From Periweissella beninensis (GTDB taxonomy: Bacteria; Bacillota; Bacilli; Lactobacillales; Lactobacillaceae), in the NCBI RefSeq assembly GCF_016908275.1, contig NZ_JAFBDN010000001.1, positions 62,001 to 126,000 on the forward strand: 64,000 bases of DNA, given 5' to 3'. This document shows, one piece after another, positions 54,319 through 63,710 of this stretch (position 1 is its first letter; each line of letters opens with the position of its first letter). The position numbers and the translations under genes were made by a program. A model generated the notes under the pieces. The model searched no databases. It saw only the letters and a program-made list of their open reading frames with translations, and was not told the DNA's origin.

Positions 54319-55818
54319 TTAATGAATAAATGTTGCCAGAATCATAATGACAATTAAACCTGTTACTGAAATTAAGGTTTCCAAAACTGTCCATGTCTTC
54401 AACGTTTCCTTAACATCTAAATCAAAGAATTCTTTAAACATCCAAAAACCAGCATCATTAACATGACTAGCAGCTAATGAACCCGCGCCAATTGCTAACA
54501 CAACAAAGACTGGATTTACTGAACTTTGGGCGGCCACAATTGGGGCTACAATCCCAGCAGCTGTCATCCCGGCGACCGTTGCAGAACCAACAGAAACACG
54601 AATAATAACAGCAATTAACCATGCAAACAAGATTGGTGACATTGATGAGTGTGAAAATGCACTAGCAATGGCAGTTGAAATACCACCAGACGTAAGGACA
54701 CCCTTAAACGCAGCACCCCCACCAATAACCAATAATAAATTCGCAATTGATTTAACGGCATCACTTAAGCTACCGTTAACTTCGGCCATTGTTCGACCAG
54801 AATGCCGGCCCATTGACCAAAGTGCAAATAATAGTGCAATAACCATAGCAATCAAAGGATTACCTAAAAATGCAATCATTTTTTGGAAAAATGTTGGATG
54901 TAATAAATAACCATTTTGGGCGGCTGAGGTAAGGGTTTTCCAATTAGCATCACCGATTACACCACCATACACTTGCTTACCATCATTAACCACCATCGTG
55001 ATCACTGTAGTAACGACCATAAAAATAACAGCCATTAAACTAGTTAAAATTGATAAACCAAACGAAGGGGTCTCTTCAAGCTTAAATTGCTTAACCTCAC
55101 CCAAAGCATCTAACTTTTTAGTGATTTTAAATGCGGTTGGTACATACTTTTGCGCAAATTTAGTAAAAATTGGTCCAGCAACAATCATTGCTGGGATTGC
55201 GACAATAATCCCATAAATTAAGACCATGCCAAGTGGTGCACCTAAAATATTAGAAACAGCAGTTGGTGATGGTTGTGGTGGTAAGAACCCTTGAGCGGCT
55301 GATAAAGCCGTCGCCATTGGTATTCCTAGATAAAGTAATGGTACTTCTGCTTCAAGCGCAATTGTGAAAACAATTGGGATTAATACGACTAGCCCAACTT
55401 CAAAAAGCAATGAAATTCCGATAATAAATGATGCAAAAGCAACGGCCCATTGCAAACGCTTTTTACCAAATTTATCAATTAAAGTTTTGGCAATTCGATA
55501 AGAACCACCTGAGTCAGAAACTAAGCGGCCAATCATCGACCCAAACCCAAAGACAACAACTAGTTCACCAAGGGTCCCCCCAATTCCGTTCTTTATGGCA
55601 TCAGCAATTCCTGCTGGATTCATCCCTAAAGCAAATGCCACCACGATTGAAACAACAATTAATGTTACAAAAGTGTTAATCTTGTACTTTAAAATTAGGG
55701 TCAATAATAAAGCAATTCCTAACACCAAAATTAAAAACGGCCATACATTAAAGCCATTCATATTAAGCATAAATAATCCGGTTTGCGGATCAGTTGCTAA
55801 ACCAACTAAAGCAGTCAA
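54319..55818 (-). CDS. gntP: GntP-family gluconate:proton symporter
   Basis: The 499-residue permease has about twelve membrane segments. GntP-family parts are GIGGTLGELVVVFGFGSMIGRLVSDSGGSYRIAKTLID and PMATALSAAQGFLPPQPSPTAV. It imports gluconate with protons for the kinase encoded 33 bases upstream. The TTG at 55818 lies 8 bases behind GGAGGAAG; the TTG at 55833 lies in front of that site, and no ATG occurs before residue 22 of the longer frame. CcpA and LacI-type sites before gntK probably control both genes. Confidence 0.9.
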   Translation of the reverse strand: MTALVGLATDPQTGLFMLNMNGFNVWPFLILVLGIALLLTLILKYKINTFVTLIVVSIVVAFALGMNPAGIADAIKNGIGGTLGELVVVFGFGSMIGRLVSDSGGSYRIAKTLIDKFGKKRLQWAVAFASFIIGISLLFEVGLVVLIPIVFTIALEAEVPLLYLGIPMATALSAAQGFLPPQPSPTAVSNILGAPLGMVLIYGIIVAIPAMIVAGPIFTKFAQKYVPTAFKITKKLDALGEVKQFKLEETPSFGLSILTSLMAVIFMVVTTVITMVVNDGKQVYGGVIGDANWKTLTSAAQNGYLLHPTFFQKMIAFLGNPLIAMVIALLFALWSMGRHSGRTMAEVNGSLSDAVKSIANLLLVIGGGAAFKGVLTSGGISTAIASAFSHSSMSPILFAWLIAVIIRVSVGSATVAGMTAAGIVAPIVAAQSSVNPVFVVLAIGAGSLAASHVNDAGFWMFKEFFDLDVKETLKTWTVLETLISVTGLIVIMILATFIH

Positions 55819-55851
55819 TTTCTCTTCCTCCAAATAATTACTAGTTCTCTT

Positions 55852-57399
55852 TTAATCTTTGTTTGTATTGTTATACTTCCGCTGGAAATTAGCAATATTA
55901 GCATATTCTGTTTGTAATTGCCGACTCAAACGAATAAAGATTGGTACTAATTCACGATATACATTGTAGTTTTCAGGATTTGGCGTATAAGTGTTACTTT
56001 GACCAACTAATTCTTCAATATCCTCTAACCTATCCATAATACCCAAAGCTTTTTTAGCAACAACAGTTGCAGCTAATGCGCCAGATTCAAATGCTTCTGG
56101 GACTGTAACTGGTTGTTCAAAAATATCAGCAGCCATTTGCCGCCAAAGTGGTGACCGTGCAAAACCGCCAGTTGCCTGAATATTGTGCAAATCACCCACT
56201 ACTTCTTCAAGGGCTAATGAAACCATGTAGATATTAAAAATAATCCCTTCAAGGACAGCACGGACCATATGTGCTCGCGTATGTTCATGCGTTAAGCCAA
56301 AGAATGAACCTCGTGCATTAGCATCCCATATGGGCGCTCTTTCACCACCTAAATAAGGATGAAATAATAATCCATCGGCGCCTGCTGGTACTTTTGCTGC
56401 AATACTGGTTAACAAATCATACGTGTCCATATGCAGTAATTTAGCAGTTGAATCTTCAGCATCAAATAAGTTATTTTTAGCCCAACGGAAAACATCACCT
56501 CCATTATTGACCGGACCACCCACAACCCAGTGATCTTTATCAAGAGCGTATGTAAATGTCCGCCCTTTAGGATCAATCACAGGCTTGTTAGATACTACGC
56601 GAATCGCCCCTGATGTTCCAATCGTTACCGCAGCAACACCTGGTTGAATCGCATTTACCCCTAAGTTTGAAAGTGGCCCATCCCCAGCACCGTAGACGAA
56701 TGCAGTATCTGCGGGAATACCAATGAATTTTGCATATTCCGGATCTAAATTGCGTGCAATTTCATATGGTTCAACTGGTTGTGGCAATTGTTCTTTCTTA
56801 ACTCCAGTAACGGCCAACGCTTGAGCATCCCAATCCAATTCAAAAATATTGAACAAACCAGTTCCCGATGCAATTGAAATATCCATTTTATTATCACCAA
56901 ACAAGCGGTGAAAGATATATTCTTTAATTCCAAGATAATGGGCGGCTTGTTTATAAATATCAGGTTTCTCATTCTTTAACCATAATAGTTTTGATAATGG
57001 TGCCATTGGATGGATCGGCGTTCCAGTTTTCGCATAAATCTCTTTTCCCAAACCATTATTTTTTAATTCTTCGGTGTAATTAACAGCACGTGTATCCGCC
57101 CAAGTAATTACACGCGTTAAAGGCTGCCAATCTGCATCAAAAGCAATTAATGAGTGCATTGAACTTGAAAATGAAACAGCGATTAACTTATCTGTTGCAA
57201 AATTAAGCCCCTTAGTTACATCAATAATTCCTTCCGTAAACGCTTGAAAAATTTCATCTAAATCTTCTTCAGCCATATCAGGTTCATCACGATATAATGT
57301 ATAACCATGATTAGCTGTTTTAATAACTTTACTAGCTTTATCAAATAAAACTACTTTTGTCGATGTTGTTCCTAAATCAACGCCAATTGTATAATCCAT
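55852..57399 (-). CDS. gntK: Gluconate kinase, FGGY family
   Basis: The 515-residue kinase begins MDYTIGVDLGTTSTKVVLFD (ATP phosphate loop) and has SSSMHSLIAFD, ITWADTRA, the catalytic Asp in GAGDGPLSNLGV, TIGTSGAIRVV and the C-terminal FGGY motif as QATGGFARSPLWRQMAADIF. It makes 6-phosphogluconate for the phosphoketolase or pentose phosphate pathway. Assignment as gluconate rather than xylulose kinase rests on the gntP gene behind it. The ATG at 57399 follows AGAGGA, and the frame to 57426 has no site. Confidence 0.92.
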   Translation of the reverse strand: MDYTIGVDLGTTSTKVVLFDKASKVIKTANHGYTLYRDEPDMAEEDLDEIFQAFTEGIIDVTKGLNFATDKLIAVSFSSSMHSLIAFDADWQPLTRVITWADTRAVNYTEELKNNGLGKEIYAKTGTPIHPMAPLSKLLWLKNEKPDIYKQAAHYLGIKEYIFHRLFGDNKMDISIASGTGLFNIFELDWDAQALAVTGVKKEQLPQPVEPYEIARNLDPEYAKFIGIPADTAFVYGAGDGPLSNLGVNAIQPGVAAVTIGTSGAIRVVSNKPVIDPKGRTFTYALDKDHWVVGGPVNNGGDVFRWAKNNLFDAEDSTAKLLHMDTYDLLTSIAAKVPAGADGLLFHPYLGGERAPIWDANARGSFFGLTHEHTRAHMVRAVLEGIIFNIYMVSLALEEVVGDLHNIQATGGFARSPLWRQMAADIFEQPVTVPEAFESGALAATVVAKKALGIMDRLEDIEELVGQSNTYTPNPENYNVYRELVPIFIRLSRQLQTEYANIANFQRKYNNTNKD

Positions 57400-57430
57400 A
57401 ATTTTTATATCCTCTAAACTTATCAAATAT

Positions 57431-57444
57431 TTAAAGCGCTTACA
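57431..57444. promoter_or_regulatory. cre site (CcpA) upstream of gntK
   Basis: TTAAAGCGCTTACA matches the cre consensus with one deviation at the second base. It lies 31 bases before the gntK start. Confidence 0.6.
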
Positions 57445-57486
57445 AAAAATAAAACCGCAATTATCCTGTTCAATTATTAATTATAA

Positions 57487-57500
57487 GGTAAACGTTTACC
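57487..57500. promoter_or_regulatory. LacI-type operator palindrome upstream of gntK
   Basis: GGTAAACGTTTACC is a perfect 14-bp palindrome with a central CG step, typical of LacI/GalR regulators. No such regulator gene is in the window. Confidence 0.6.
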
Positions 57501-57572
57501 GCATTGCAATAATATTGTGAAAAAAATATTTTATTATAGTACATATAAGTTAAAACCACCACTAACTATCTA

Positions 57573-57627
57573 AAAAGAAGTTCTGATAAAACAATTTTCA
57601 TTACATTGTTTTATCAGAACTTCTTTT
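57573..57627 (-). terminator. Rho-independent terminator of the MFS exporter gene
   Basis: Perfect 23-bp stem (57573-57595 with 57605-57627) including GAAGTTCTGATAAAACAAT and A/T runs on both sides. Confidence 0.9.
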
Positions 57628-57710
57628 ATTAATTAGCCCAGTTTTCAGTAGCTAATTATCAATATTAAATTTGCTCACGTAGCTCACTTGGAGCGTAGCA
57701 GCACGCTAAA

Positions 57711-58928
57711 TTAAGCCTTTACGGTTGATTGTTTTAATTGAAAAATACCCATTATTAAAAAATTAATAAATACAAGCCCTGCTGTTACCAAGAAGACTTC
57801 TTGATAATCAAACGCACCGGCAATTACTGATCCTAGTAGTGGTCCAATGACTCCACCAGCGGCTTGAAATGATTGATTATAACTAAAGATTCTCCCAAAT
57901 GCTTCACGGGGTACTTCTAATGTTAAAACTGTCTGCACGGCTGGTAGTAAGGCCGCATTCGCCATCCCCAATAGAAAGCGCCAAAAGGCTAATGACCATG
58001 GTGATGATACCAAATACATTGGAATAAAGAAAACAGTAGCGGCTAACAAACCAAACACTAAAACACGTTGTGGCCCAATTTCATCCATTTTATGGCCTAA
58101 GCGACTAGCAATCAGTAAGGTTCCAAAGCCCGGCATTGCCGCGACAACTCCACTGACAAAAGAAATATTTCCTTGATTATGCATCAACTCTTTAACTAAT
58201 AAACTGATAATTGGTGAAATTGACATTAATGATGACTGAATTATCAGGGTTGTCATAAACATTAACCAAATTAACTTAACATTCTTAACTTGTTTAAAAA
58301 TCGTACTAATTTTCTGCATTTTTTGCGTTGGAATTGGTGTAAAATGCTCTTCAACATTTAACATTGTCATAATAAAAACTAAGCCCATCACACATCCAGT
58401 AATATAAAAGGGTATCCGATAACCAAAGGTATTCGCTAAAATTCCACCAAAGAGTGGTCCTAACAAATTACCTGTAACATTTGCGGTCATCATGTTAGCC
58501 ATCACAGATCCTGATTTATTTTTAGTGGTCTCACTTGCCATTAACGCAGTGGCATTATTAATATATCCCGAAAAAAAGCCTTGAATTGCACGTAACACAA
58601 TGATTACCCAAACATTTTGTGCTAAGCCAACCGCAAATATTGTAAATGCCATTACACCAGATGCTCTTAAACACATTAAACGGCGCCCCTTACGATCAGC
58701 TAAACTCCCCCAGTATGGCGAAATAATAGCTTGTGCCAAAAAAGTCACGGCAAAGGCAACACCTGAATAAATATTTAGCTCAATTCGACTATAATTTTGT
58801 AAACTTTCAATAAATAATGATAAAAAAGGCATTGTCATTGAAAAGCCAAGACCCGTCATAAAACAACCTATCCATAAAGTGACGAATGTTTTACGCCATG
58901 CCCGTTGACGCTGTTCGGTGTCATCCAT
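57711..58928 (-). CDS. DHA1-type MFS exporter
   Basis: The 405-residue protein has twelve membrane segments. Motif A is clear (SPYWGSLADRKGRRLMCLRA), RAIQGFFSGYINNATALMASE follows, and motif C appears as NVTGNLLGPLFGGILA. This is the pattern of 12-helix drug:proton antiporters such as PmrA, NorA and TetA-like proteins. The substrate is unknown and no regulator is adjacent. AGGAGAG lies before the ATG. Confidence 0.87.
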   Translation of the reverse strand: MDDTEQRQRAWRKTFVTLWIGCFMTGLGFSMTMPFLSLFIESLQNYSRIELNIYSGVAFAVTFLAQAIISPYWGSLADRKGRRLMCLRASGVMAFTIFAVGLAQNVWVIIVLRAIQGFFSGYINNATALMASETTKNKSGSVMANMMTANVTGNLLGPLFGGILANTFGYRIPFYITGCVMGLVFIMTMLNVEEHFTPIPTQKMQKISTIFKQVKNVKLIWLMFMTTLIIQSSLMSISPIISLLVKELMHNQGNISFVSGVVAAMPGFGTLLIASRLGHKMDEIGPQRVLVFGLLAATVFFIPMYLVSSPWSLAFWRFLLGMANAALLPAVQTVLTLEVPREAFGRIFSYNQSFQAAGGVIGPLLGSVIAGAFDYQEVFLVTAGLVFINFLIMGIFQLKQSTVKA

Positions 58929-59077
58929 ACTTGCTAACTCTCCTGTTTATTAAAATTAAAGCTATGGCAAATTTTAACACTCATAACACAAAAATTCATT
59001 AACTATTAAATAATTTAACTAGATATTTAATTAAATAGTAACCAAATTATCAGGCATAAGTAATTGATACCCTATTT

Positions 59078-59872
59078 TTATTTTCGGATATAATTAGTTG
59101 ATACTAAGTCTTGTTTAATAACCCCAATTGGTATGACAACCTTTTGAACATTTAAATAAGCAGGGGCAATCAGACCACTTGCAAATACTAAAACTAACTT
59201 ACCTTGTTCATTAATATAGAAGTTGTCTTTAATATCATGTGCTTTTATTTTAAAGTTTGCTTGTGTTTGTTTATTGACAAAATCAGCTAAAAGCTTTTGA
59301 TAATGATTATTTTTAAATAACATCGCTAAGGTTAAGACAAGACCATGCTTCAGATCGATGACGGTATATTTGTCTTCAACCAATGAATCAGCAGCGGTTT
59401 TAGTAATTCGTCTTTTTAAAACAACCAATTTTTGATCCTGATACACCTTGCTAAACGATTGTCGAACTGTTCTATGTTTTGTATCTTGTTTAAATTCAGT
59501 ATCTAATTGACGCCCTTCATTAGCATACTGAGTATTTAGTTTATTAGCTAATTTTTGATTATCGATTTGTGCTACCAATGGTACTTGAATATCAGCCCAA
59601 CTAGTCTTATCGACATGCTTATACTCTCTAACTAAAACTAGTGAAACCAAATCTTTTAAACCACTAATCCGACTTGTAGCATTAACAAATTGATATGACG
59701 TATTTACAGCAATAACAAAAGAAGCCACGATTATAGCCACCCCAATCGTAATTTCCCACCAACCAAACCATTGACGTGTTTTTTTGGCAATGGTTTGATT
59801 AATTCTTTCTTTTAAGGCAAATTCTGGTATATCTTGTGATTTGTAGCGTGCTTTCATTTCTTCAATCTTCAT
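59078..59872 (-). CDS. Probable anti-sigma factor, RsiV-like
   Basis: The protein of about 264 residues has a cytoplasmic N-terminal helix segment (IPEFALKERINQTIAKK), one transmembrane helix (about residues 41-61, EITIGVAIIVASFVIAVNTSY) and an extracytoplasmic domain of about 200 residues like the DUF3298 part of RsiV. It begins at the end of the sigma gene: the ATG at 59878 overlaps the sigma stop, and the ATG at 59872 is better spaced from GGAG. It should hold the sigma factor at the membrane until an envelope signal arrives. RsiV of Bacillus binds lysozyme; whether this one does cannot be seen. Confidence 0.78.
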   Translation of the reverse strand: MKIEEMKARYKSQDIPEFALKERINQTIAKKTRQWFGWWEITIGVAIIVASFVIAVNTSYQFVNATSRISGLKDLVSLVLVREYKHVDKTSWADIQVPLVAQIDNQKLANKLNTQYANEGRQLDTEFKQDTKHRTVRQSFSKVYQDQKLVVLKRRITKTAADSLVEDKYTVIDLKHGLVLTLAMLFKNNHYQKLLADFVNKQTQANFKIKAHDIKDNFYINEQGKLVLVFASGLIAPAYLNVQKVVIPIGVIKQDLVSTNYIRK

Positions 59873-59874
59873 GG

Positions 59875-60348
59875 TCATTCTCCTAATTTCTTTTCCAATT
59901 TTTTCAAAGAGCGATAATATAATGATTTAATTGTACTTGTTGGTTTCCCAATGATATTAGCTGTTTCATCTAAAGACAACTCTTCAAAAATATGTAACTT
60001 TATAACCTGTTGTTCCATCTCAGACAACTGTTTTAGTTCTTCTGCTAATGCTATTTGCTGTTCAAGCGAGACACTGATAGGTGTTACTAAGTCTTTTTTC
60101 ACCTCAGTCGTGTACTCCTTTGTCTGTTGGTTCTTTCTTTGCATATCAATAGCGGTGTTAATTAAGATTCGTATTAGCCATATTTTTAAATATTTTGGCT
60201 CCTTAATTTGCTTTAACTTTCTAAATGCTTTTTCAACCGTAATTTGAACAATATCCAATGCTTGCTGTTCATCATGAACATAACTATTTGCAAGTCTAAA
60301 TAGCCGGGCTTGCTCATGTCTAATAATTTTGATTAATTCTTCTTGCAC
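59875..60348 (-). CDS. ECF-family RNA polymerase sigma factor
   Basis: The 157-residue sigma factor has region 2 (RLANSYVHDEQQALDIVQITVEKAFRKL) and region 4 with its helix-turn-helix (LSLDETANIIGKPTSTIKSLYYRSLKKL), and no regions 1 or 3. The start is GTG at 60348, 8 bases behind AAAGGAG; the ATG at 60375 lies too close to the promoter. It is coupled to the membrane anti-sigma gene. Its own promoter carries the TGAAAC/CGTC pattern recognised by SigM, SigV and SigX type ECF factors, which respond to cell-envelope stress. Confidence 0.92.
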   Translation of the reverse strand: MQEELIKIIRHEQARLFRLANSYVHDEQQALDIVQITVEKAFRKLKQIKEPKYLKIWLIRILINTAIDMQRKNQQTKEYTTEVKKDLVTPISVSLEQQIALAEELKQLSEMEQQVIKLHIFEELSLDETANIIGKPTSTIKSLYYRSLKKLEKKLGE

Positions 60349-60385
60349 ATTCCTAACTCCTTTATTGTTTGCCATAATTATATTA

Positions 60386-60412
60386 GACGGTTATTTGCGG
60401 TAAAAAGTTTCA
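60386..60412 (-). promoter_or_regulatory. ECF-type autoregulatory promoter
   Basis: TGAAAC (60412-60407) and CGTC (60389-60386) are separated by 17 bases on the minus strand, the pattern of ECF sigma autoregulation. Confidence 0.8.
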
Positions 60413-60530
60413 ATTTATTTATAAATAACTTTACGCCGCTAACTAACTTGATTAGTGCTTTTGTAACATTTTTTAAAATATGCTAAAATTAAGTAGCAAT
60501 AATTAATTATTTATATCTGGGGGAACAATT

Positions 60531-61196
60531 ATGAGAAAATATTTTGCTGAATTTATTGGTACTTTTGTCCTAGTATTTGTCGGGACAGGTACTGTTGCTA
60601 TCGCTAACACAGGTAGCACTGCCGTTGGCTTCATTGGTATTGCACTTGCTTTTGGTCTAGCTGTTACTATTATGGCATATGCTGTTGGTGGTATTTCAGG
60701 GGGCCACTTTAATCCTGCAGTATCATTAGCTATGATGATTAACCAACGACTAGATATTAAAGATGGTTTATTTTATATCGTTTCTCAATTTTTAGGGGCT
60801 ACTGTTGCTTCATTTGTTGTTAAAGACTTTGCAAGTAGCTTAAAACTACCAAGTACTAGTTTGGGGCAAACTGATTTTCCAAATATTAGTGCTGGTCAAG
60901 CCTTTTTAGTAGAAGCACTTATTACATTTCTTTTTATTTTTGTCATTTTAATGGTCACAAGCGATAAGTTTGGGACCCCTACATTAGCACCACTAGCAAT
61001 TGGGGTAACTCTTGCCCTCCTAATTATGGTTACACTAAATCTTACCGGCGGCTCATTAAACCCCGCTCGTAGTTTTGGTCCTGCAATCTTAGCTGGTGGT
61101 AGTGCCTTATCACATTATTGGGTTTACTTCTTAGCTCCGCTAGTTGGTGGTGTGATTGCCGCTTTTGTTGGTCAATTTATGGGTAGTGAAGAATAA
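60531..61196 (+). CDS. Aquaporin (MIP family)
   Basis: The 221-residue channel has six membrane helices and both pore loops: SGGHFNPAVSLAM and GGSLNPARSFGPA, each with NPA. The length and the Ala-Arg-Ser after the second NPA fit the AqpZ branch. The helix-5 position that is His in E. coli AqpZ (LTLIHLIS) is Ile here (LALLIMVT), which should widen the filter; water plus small uncharged solutes, possibly lactic acid, are conceivable. GGGGGAA precedes the ATG. It is divergent from the ECF sigma gene. Confidence 0.92.
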   Translation: MRKYFAEFIGTFVLVFVGTGTVAIANTGSTAVGFIGIALAFGLAVTIMAYAVGGISGGHFNPAVSLAMMINQRLDIKDGLFYIVSQFLGATVASFVVKDFASSLKLPSTSLGQTDFPNISAGQAFLVEALITFLFIFVILMVTSDKFGTPTLAPLAIGVTLALLIMVTLNLTGGSLNPARSFGPAILAGGSALSHYWVYFLAPLVGGVIAAFVGQFMGSEE

Positions 61197-61214
61197 CTTA
61201 AATCGCTTTCTGTG

Positions 61215-61250
61215 AACAACTAATTCGTATTTTGAATTAGTTGTTTTTTT
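61215..61250 (+). terminator. Rho-independent terminator of the aquaporin gene
   Basis: AACAACTAATTC (61215-61226) pairs with 61234-61245 and five T follow. Confidence 0.9.
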
Positions 61251-61410
61251 GATTATCAAAGCACGTAATATCATAAAATATAATCACTTTTAAAACGTAT
61301 TTTTCTATTATTTAATTGCAACCTTTCTAGTTACATATCACTTTTCAAATTAATGATTACTATCAAAAACACGCACGTAGCAAACATAACTAATAATTTT
61401 TCGTACTGCA
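61251..61410. other. AT-rich spacer between two terminators
   Basis: I see no gene, promoter or repeat in these 160 bases, which sit between the convergent aquaporin and GT39 terminators. Confidence 0.5.
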
Positions 61411-61447
61411 TAAAAAAGCAACTAATTCAAAATGAGAATTAGTTGCT
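61411..61447 (-). terminator. Rho-independent terminator of the GT39 gene
   Basis: AGCAACTAATTC (61417-61428) pairs exactly with 61436-61447. The minus strand continues with TTTTTT. The stem nearly repeats those at 61215 and 34883. Confidence 0.88.
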
Positions 61448-61505
61448 TAGGTAGTTATTTAATGTTTGATTTATTAAACCAATTTTTCAAAACATCCTGA
61501 ATATT

Positions 61506-63680
61506 TTACTTACTATAGATATTTGACAAATCATACAACGTTGAGCTATTATTACCGCCCATTCCACCACCAAAGCTTTGAGTGCTTGATGTTGAATTAG
61601 TTTGCGTACCACTTAGTTTAACCTTAGTACCGTGCTTTTTAATCCAAGTTATTATTTTACCGATTTGACCACTACCACCCTTATCACCTGAAGATAAGAA
61701 GTACTTAACTTGACCACTCTTAACCAACTTTTTGAATTGGTTTAAGGTCATAGTTGGATCAGTTCCGTTATAACCACCTAAGGCCATAACTGCCTTTTTC
61801 GATTTAATAATATAACCAGATGCACTATTAGAATCACTAGTAGTAAATAGATATTTCGCGTTTCCTTGATGTTTAGTTACATATTTAAGAATACTTGTAT
61901 TAACCTCACCACCAAGATCTTGACTACCTTGACTAGTTAATAGACTAGGACCAGCTGATGGAATTGCGGCTGATTCATGGGCAATTGTTGGCGTTGCTGC
62001 CCACCAACTTGCCATTGCTACTAACGTAATTAATGAAACAGCAATTCGATGTCTAACAGGTCGGTTATCAATCACCCACCAAACAGCTAGAGCCGCACCA
62101 ACTGCTAATAAGGCAACACTTGCAGTTGGATAGTAACTCCAAGCATAGTAAGCTTGAACACCGGTTGTCGCTAATAAACAAATGGCCCATAGACTACCAA
62201 CCCATCTATGCATCTTACCATCTTTTGCTTGTTCTTGTTGTTGCTTCAAGTATGCCAACCTGATTGCACTTAAAGCGGCTATCGTTGGTGCTAACATAAT
62301 TGTGTAATATGGATGGAAGAAACCAGCTACTGAGAAGAAACCAGCTACCGGTACTAACCAACCTGCCCATAAAACAACTTCTTTTTGCTCACTAGTTAAG
62401 TAATACCATTTCTTTTTGCGATCACGATATCCTAGTAAACCAATTAACATTCCAATTAAACTCAAGGGAATGAACCAACCAATTTGGCTTCCCAAATCTT
62501 GTTGTAATAACCGTAGTGGTCCAGCAGTCCCAATGGCAAAGGCATTATTACCCCCACCCATACTCATACTACCTTTTTTGTTTCCACGTGTTCCCGTTGG
62601 TGGTGTCATATTATTAGTCTTACCGACTTTTTTAGTCCCTTTAGCTTGAATATTGTTCCTTGCTTTTTGCCCGTTTTTACCAGTTGGCATATTTTGGCGA
62701 CTTCTATTACCACCGGCTTGGCCAGTTGCTTTAGCAGTCTTGCCAGTCGGCGGTGTCATATTTTGCTGCCCATTTTTAGTTCTTTTGCTATTCTTTTGAC
62801 CGCTTGGCATTTGCCCTTTAGTATTTTTTTGTTGACTTTTTTTAGTTGTTGAATTCATCCCAGCAAAAGCACCACCAGTCCCAGTACTTTGCCCCAATAG
62901 CCGTTCCGTTCCATTATAGCCAAATGCTAATTCAAGTAGTGAATTCGTTTGTGAACTACCAATGTAAGGACGCCTATCTTTACTGACAGAATCAACTGCG
63001 ACTGGATAAGCTAATGTAAAAATCGCTAAACTAGCAACCCCACCAATAAACCAACCAAGCTTACGTTTGAATGGCTTTTTTACACTTAACCAATAGTAGA
63101 CCACCATGGCTGGTAAAATCATAAATGCCTGTAGCATTTTAATATTAAAGCCTACCCCAATCAAACCAAAGGCTATTAATACCTGCCAAAATTTATTTTG
63201 ATTGACTGCTTTTTGTAGAAAGTATATTGCCAATAATAAAGTGAATACTAATATTGCATCCATATTATTCGTACGGGAGTCAGCTACCACAATTGGTGTT
63301 AAAGTCATAAATAAGGCTGCTAACCGACCTGCAAAAGCACCAAACTTAGGAGCGATTAACCGGTATAACAGATATACCGAACCAATTCCAGCTAAGACTG
63401 ATGGTAAGACAATTGACCACCCATGTAGCCCAAATATTTTAGCTGAAATCGCCATAAACCATAGTGCAACTGGTGGTTTATCTACCGTAATAAAACCGGC
63501 TGGATCGAATGCTCCATACCAAAAGTTTGACCAACTTTGCAACATTGAAGTAATTGCAGAAGTATAAAAACTATTAGCATTTCCAGCATCCCACGTCCCC
63601 CAACCATAAAGGATAGCAGCTAATGCTAAAATAGCTAACAGCCATTTATCAACCTTAATATTCTTAAATTTTTCGCGCAT
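61506..63680 (-). CDS. GT39-type membrane glycosyltransferase (YkcB-like) with low-complexity insert
   Basis: The 724-residue protein is a polyprenyl-phosphate-sugar dependent GT-C enzyme. It has about twelve membrane helices and the catalytic Asp in FITVDKPPVALW (Asp67, the DxPP motif of GT39/ArnT enzymes), followed by TPIVVADSRTNNMDAILVF. Between helices, residues about 270-375 form a Lys/Gln/Gly/Asn-rich extracytoplasmic insert with three near-copies of NMTPPTGK. A C-terminal soluble domain (about 580-724) carries SAIPSAGPSLLTSQGSQDLGG and YFLSSGDKGGSGQIGKIITWIKKHG. It would transfer a sugar from a lipid carrier to a wall polymer or protein. The GT2 gene upstream is its probable lipid-sugar supplier. 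Confidence 0.9.
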   Translation of the reverse strand: MREKFKNIKVDKWLLAILALAAILYGWGTWDAGNANSFYTSAITSMLQSWSNFWYGAFDPAGFITVDKPPVALWFMAISAKIFGLHGWSIVLPSVLAGIGSVYLLYRLIAPKFGAFAGRLAALFMTLTPIVVADSRTNNMDAILVFTLLLAIYFLQKAVNQNKFWQVLIAFGLIGVGFNIKMLQAFMILPAMVVYYWLSVKKPFKRKLGWFIGGVASLAIFTLAYPVAVDSVSKDRRPYIGSSQTNSLLELAFGYNGTERLLGQSTGTGGAFAGMNSTTKKSQQKNTKGQMPSGQKNSKRTKNGQQNMTPPTGKTAKATGQAGGNRSRQNMPTGKNGQKARNNIQAKGTKKVGKTNNMTPPTGTRGNKKGSMSMGGGNNAFAIGTAGPLRLLQQDLGSQIGWFIPLSLIGMLIGLLGYRDRKKKWYYLTSEQKEVVLWAGWLVPVAGFFSVAGFFHPYYTIMLAPTIAALSAIRLAYLKQQQEQAKDGKMHRWVGSLWAICLLATTGVQAYYAWSYYPTASVALLAVGAALAVWWVIDNRPVRHRIAVSLITLVAMASWWAATPTIAHESAAIPSAGPSLLTSQGSQDLGGEVNTSILKYVTKHQGNAKYLFTTSDSNSASGYIIKSKKAVMALGGYNGTDPTMTLNQFKKLVKSGQVKYFLSSGDKGGSGQIGKIITWIKKHGTKVKLSGTQTNSTSSTQSFGGGMGGNNSSTLYDLSNIYSK

Positions 63681-63710
63681 AATTACCTCTTTCTAAAACT
63701 TATGCTTACT

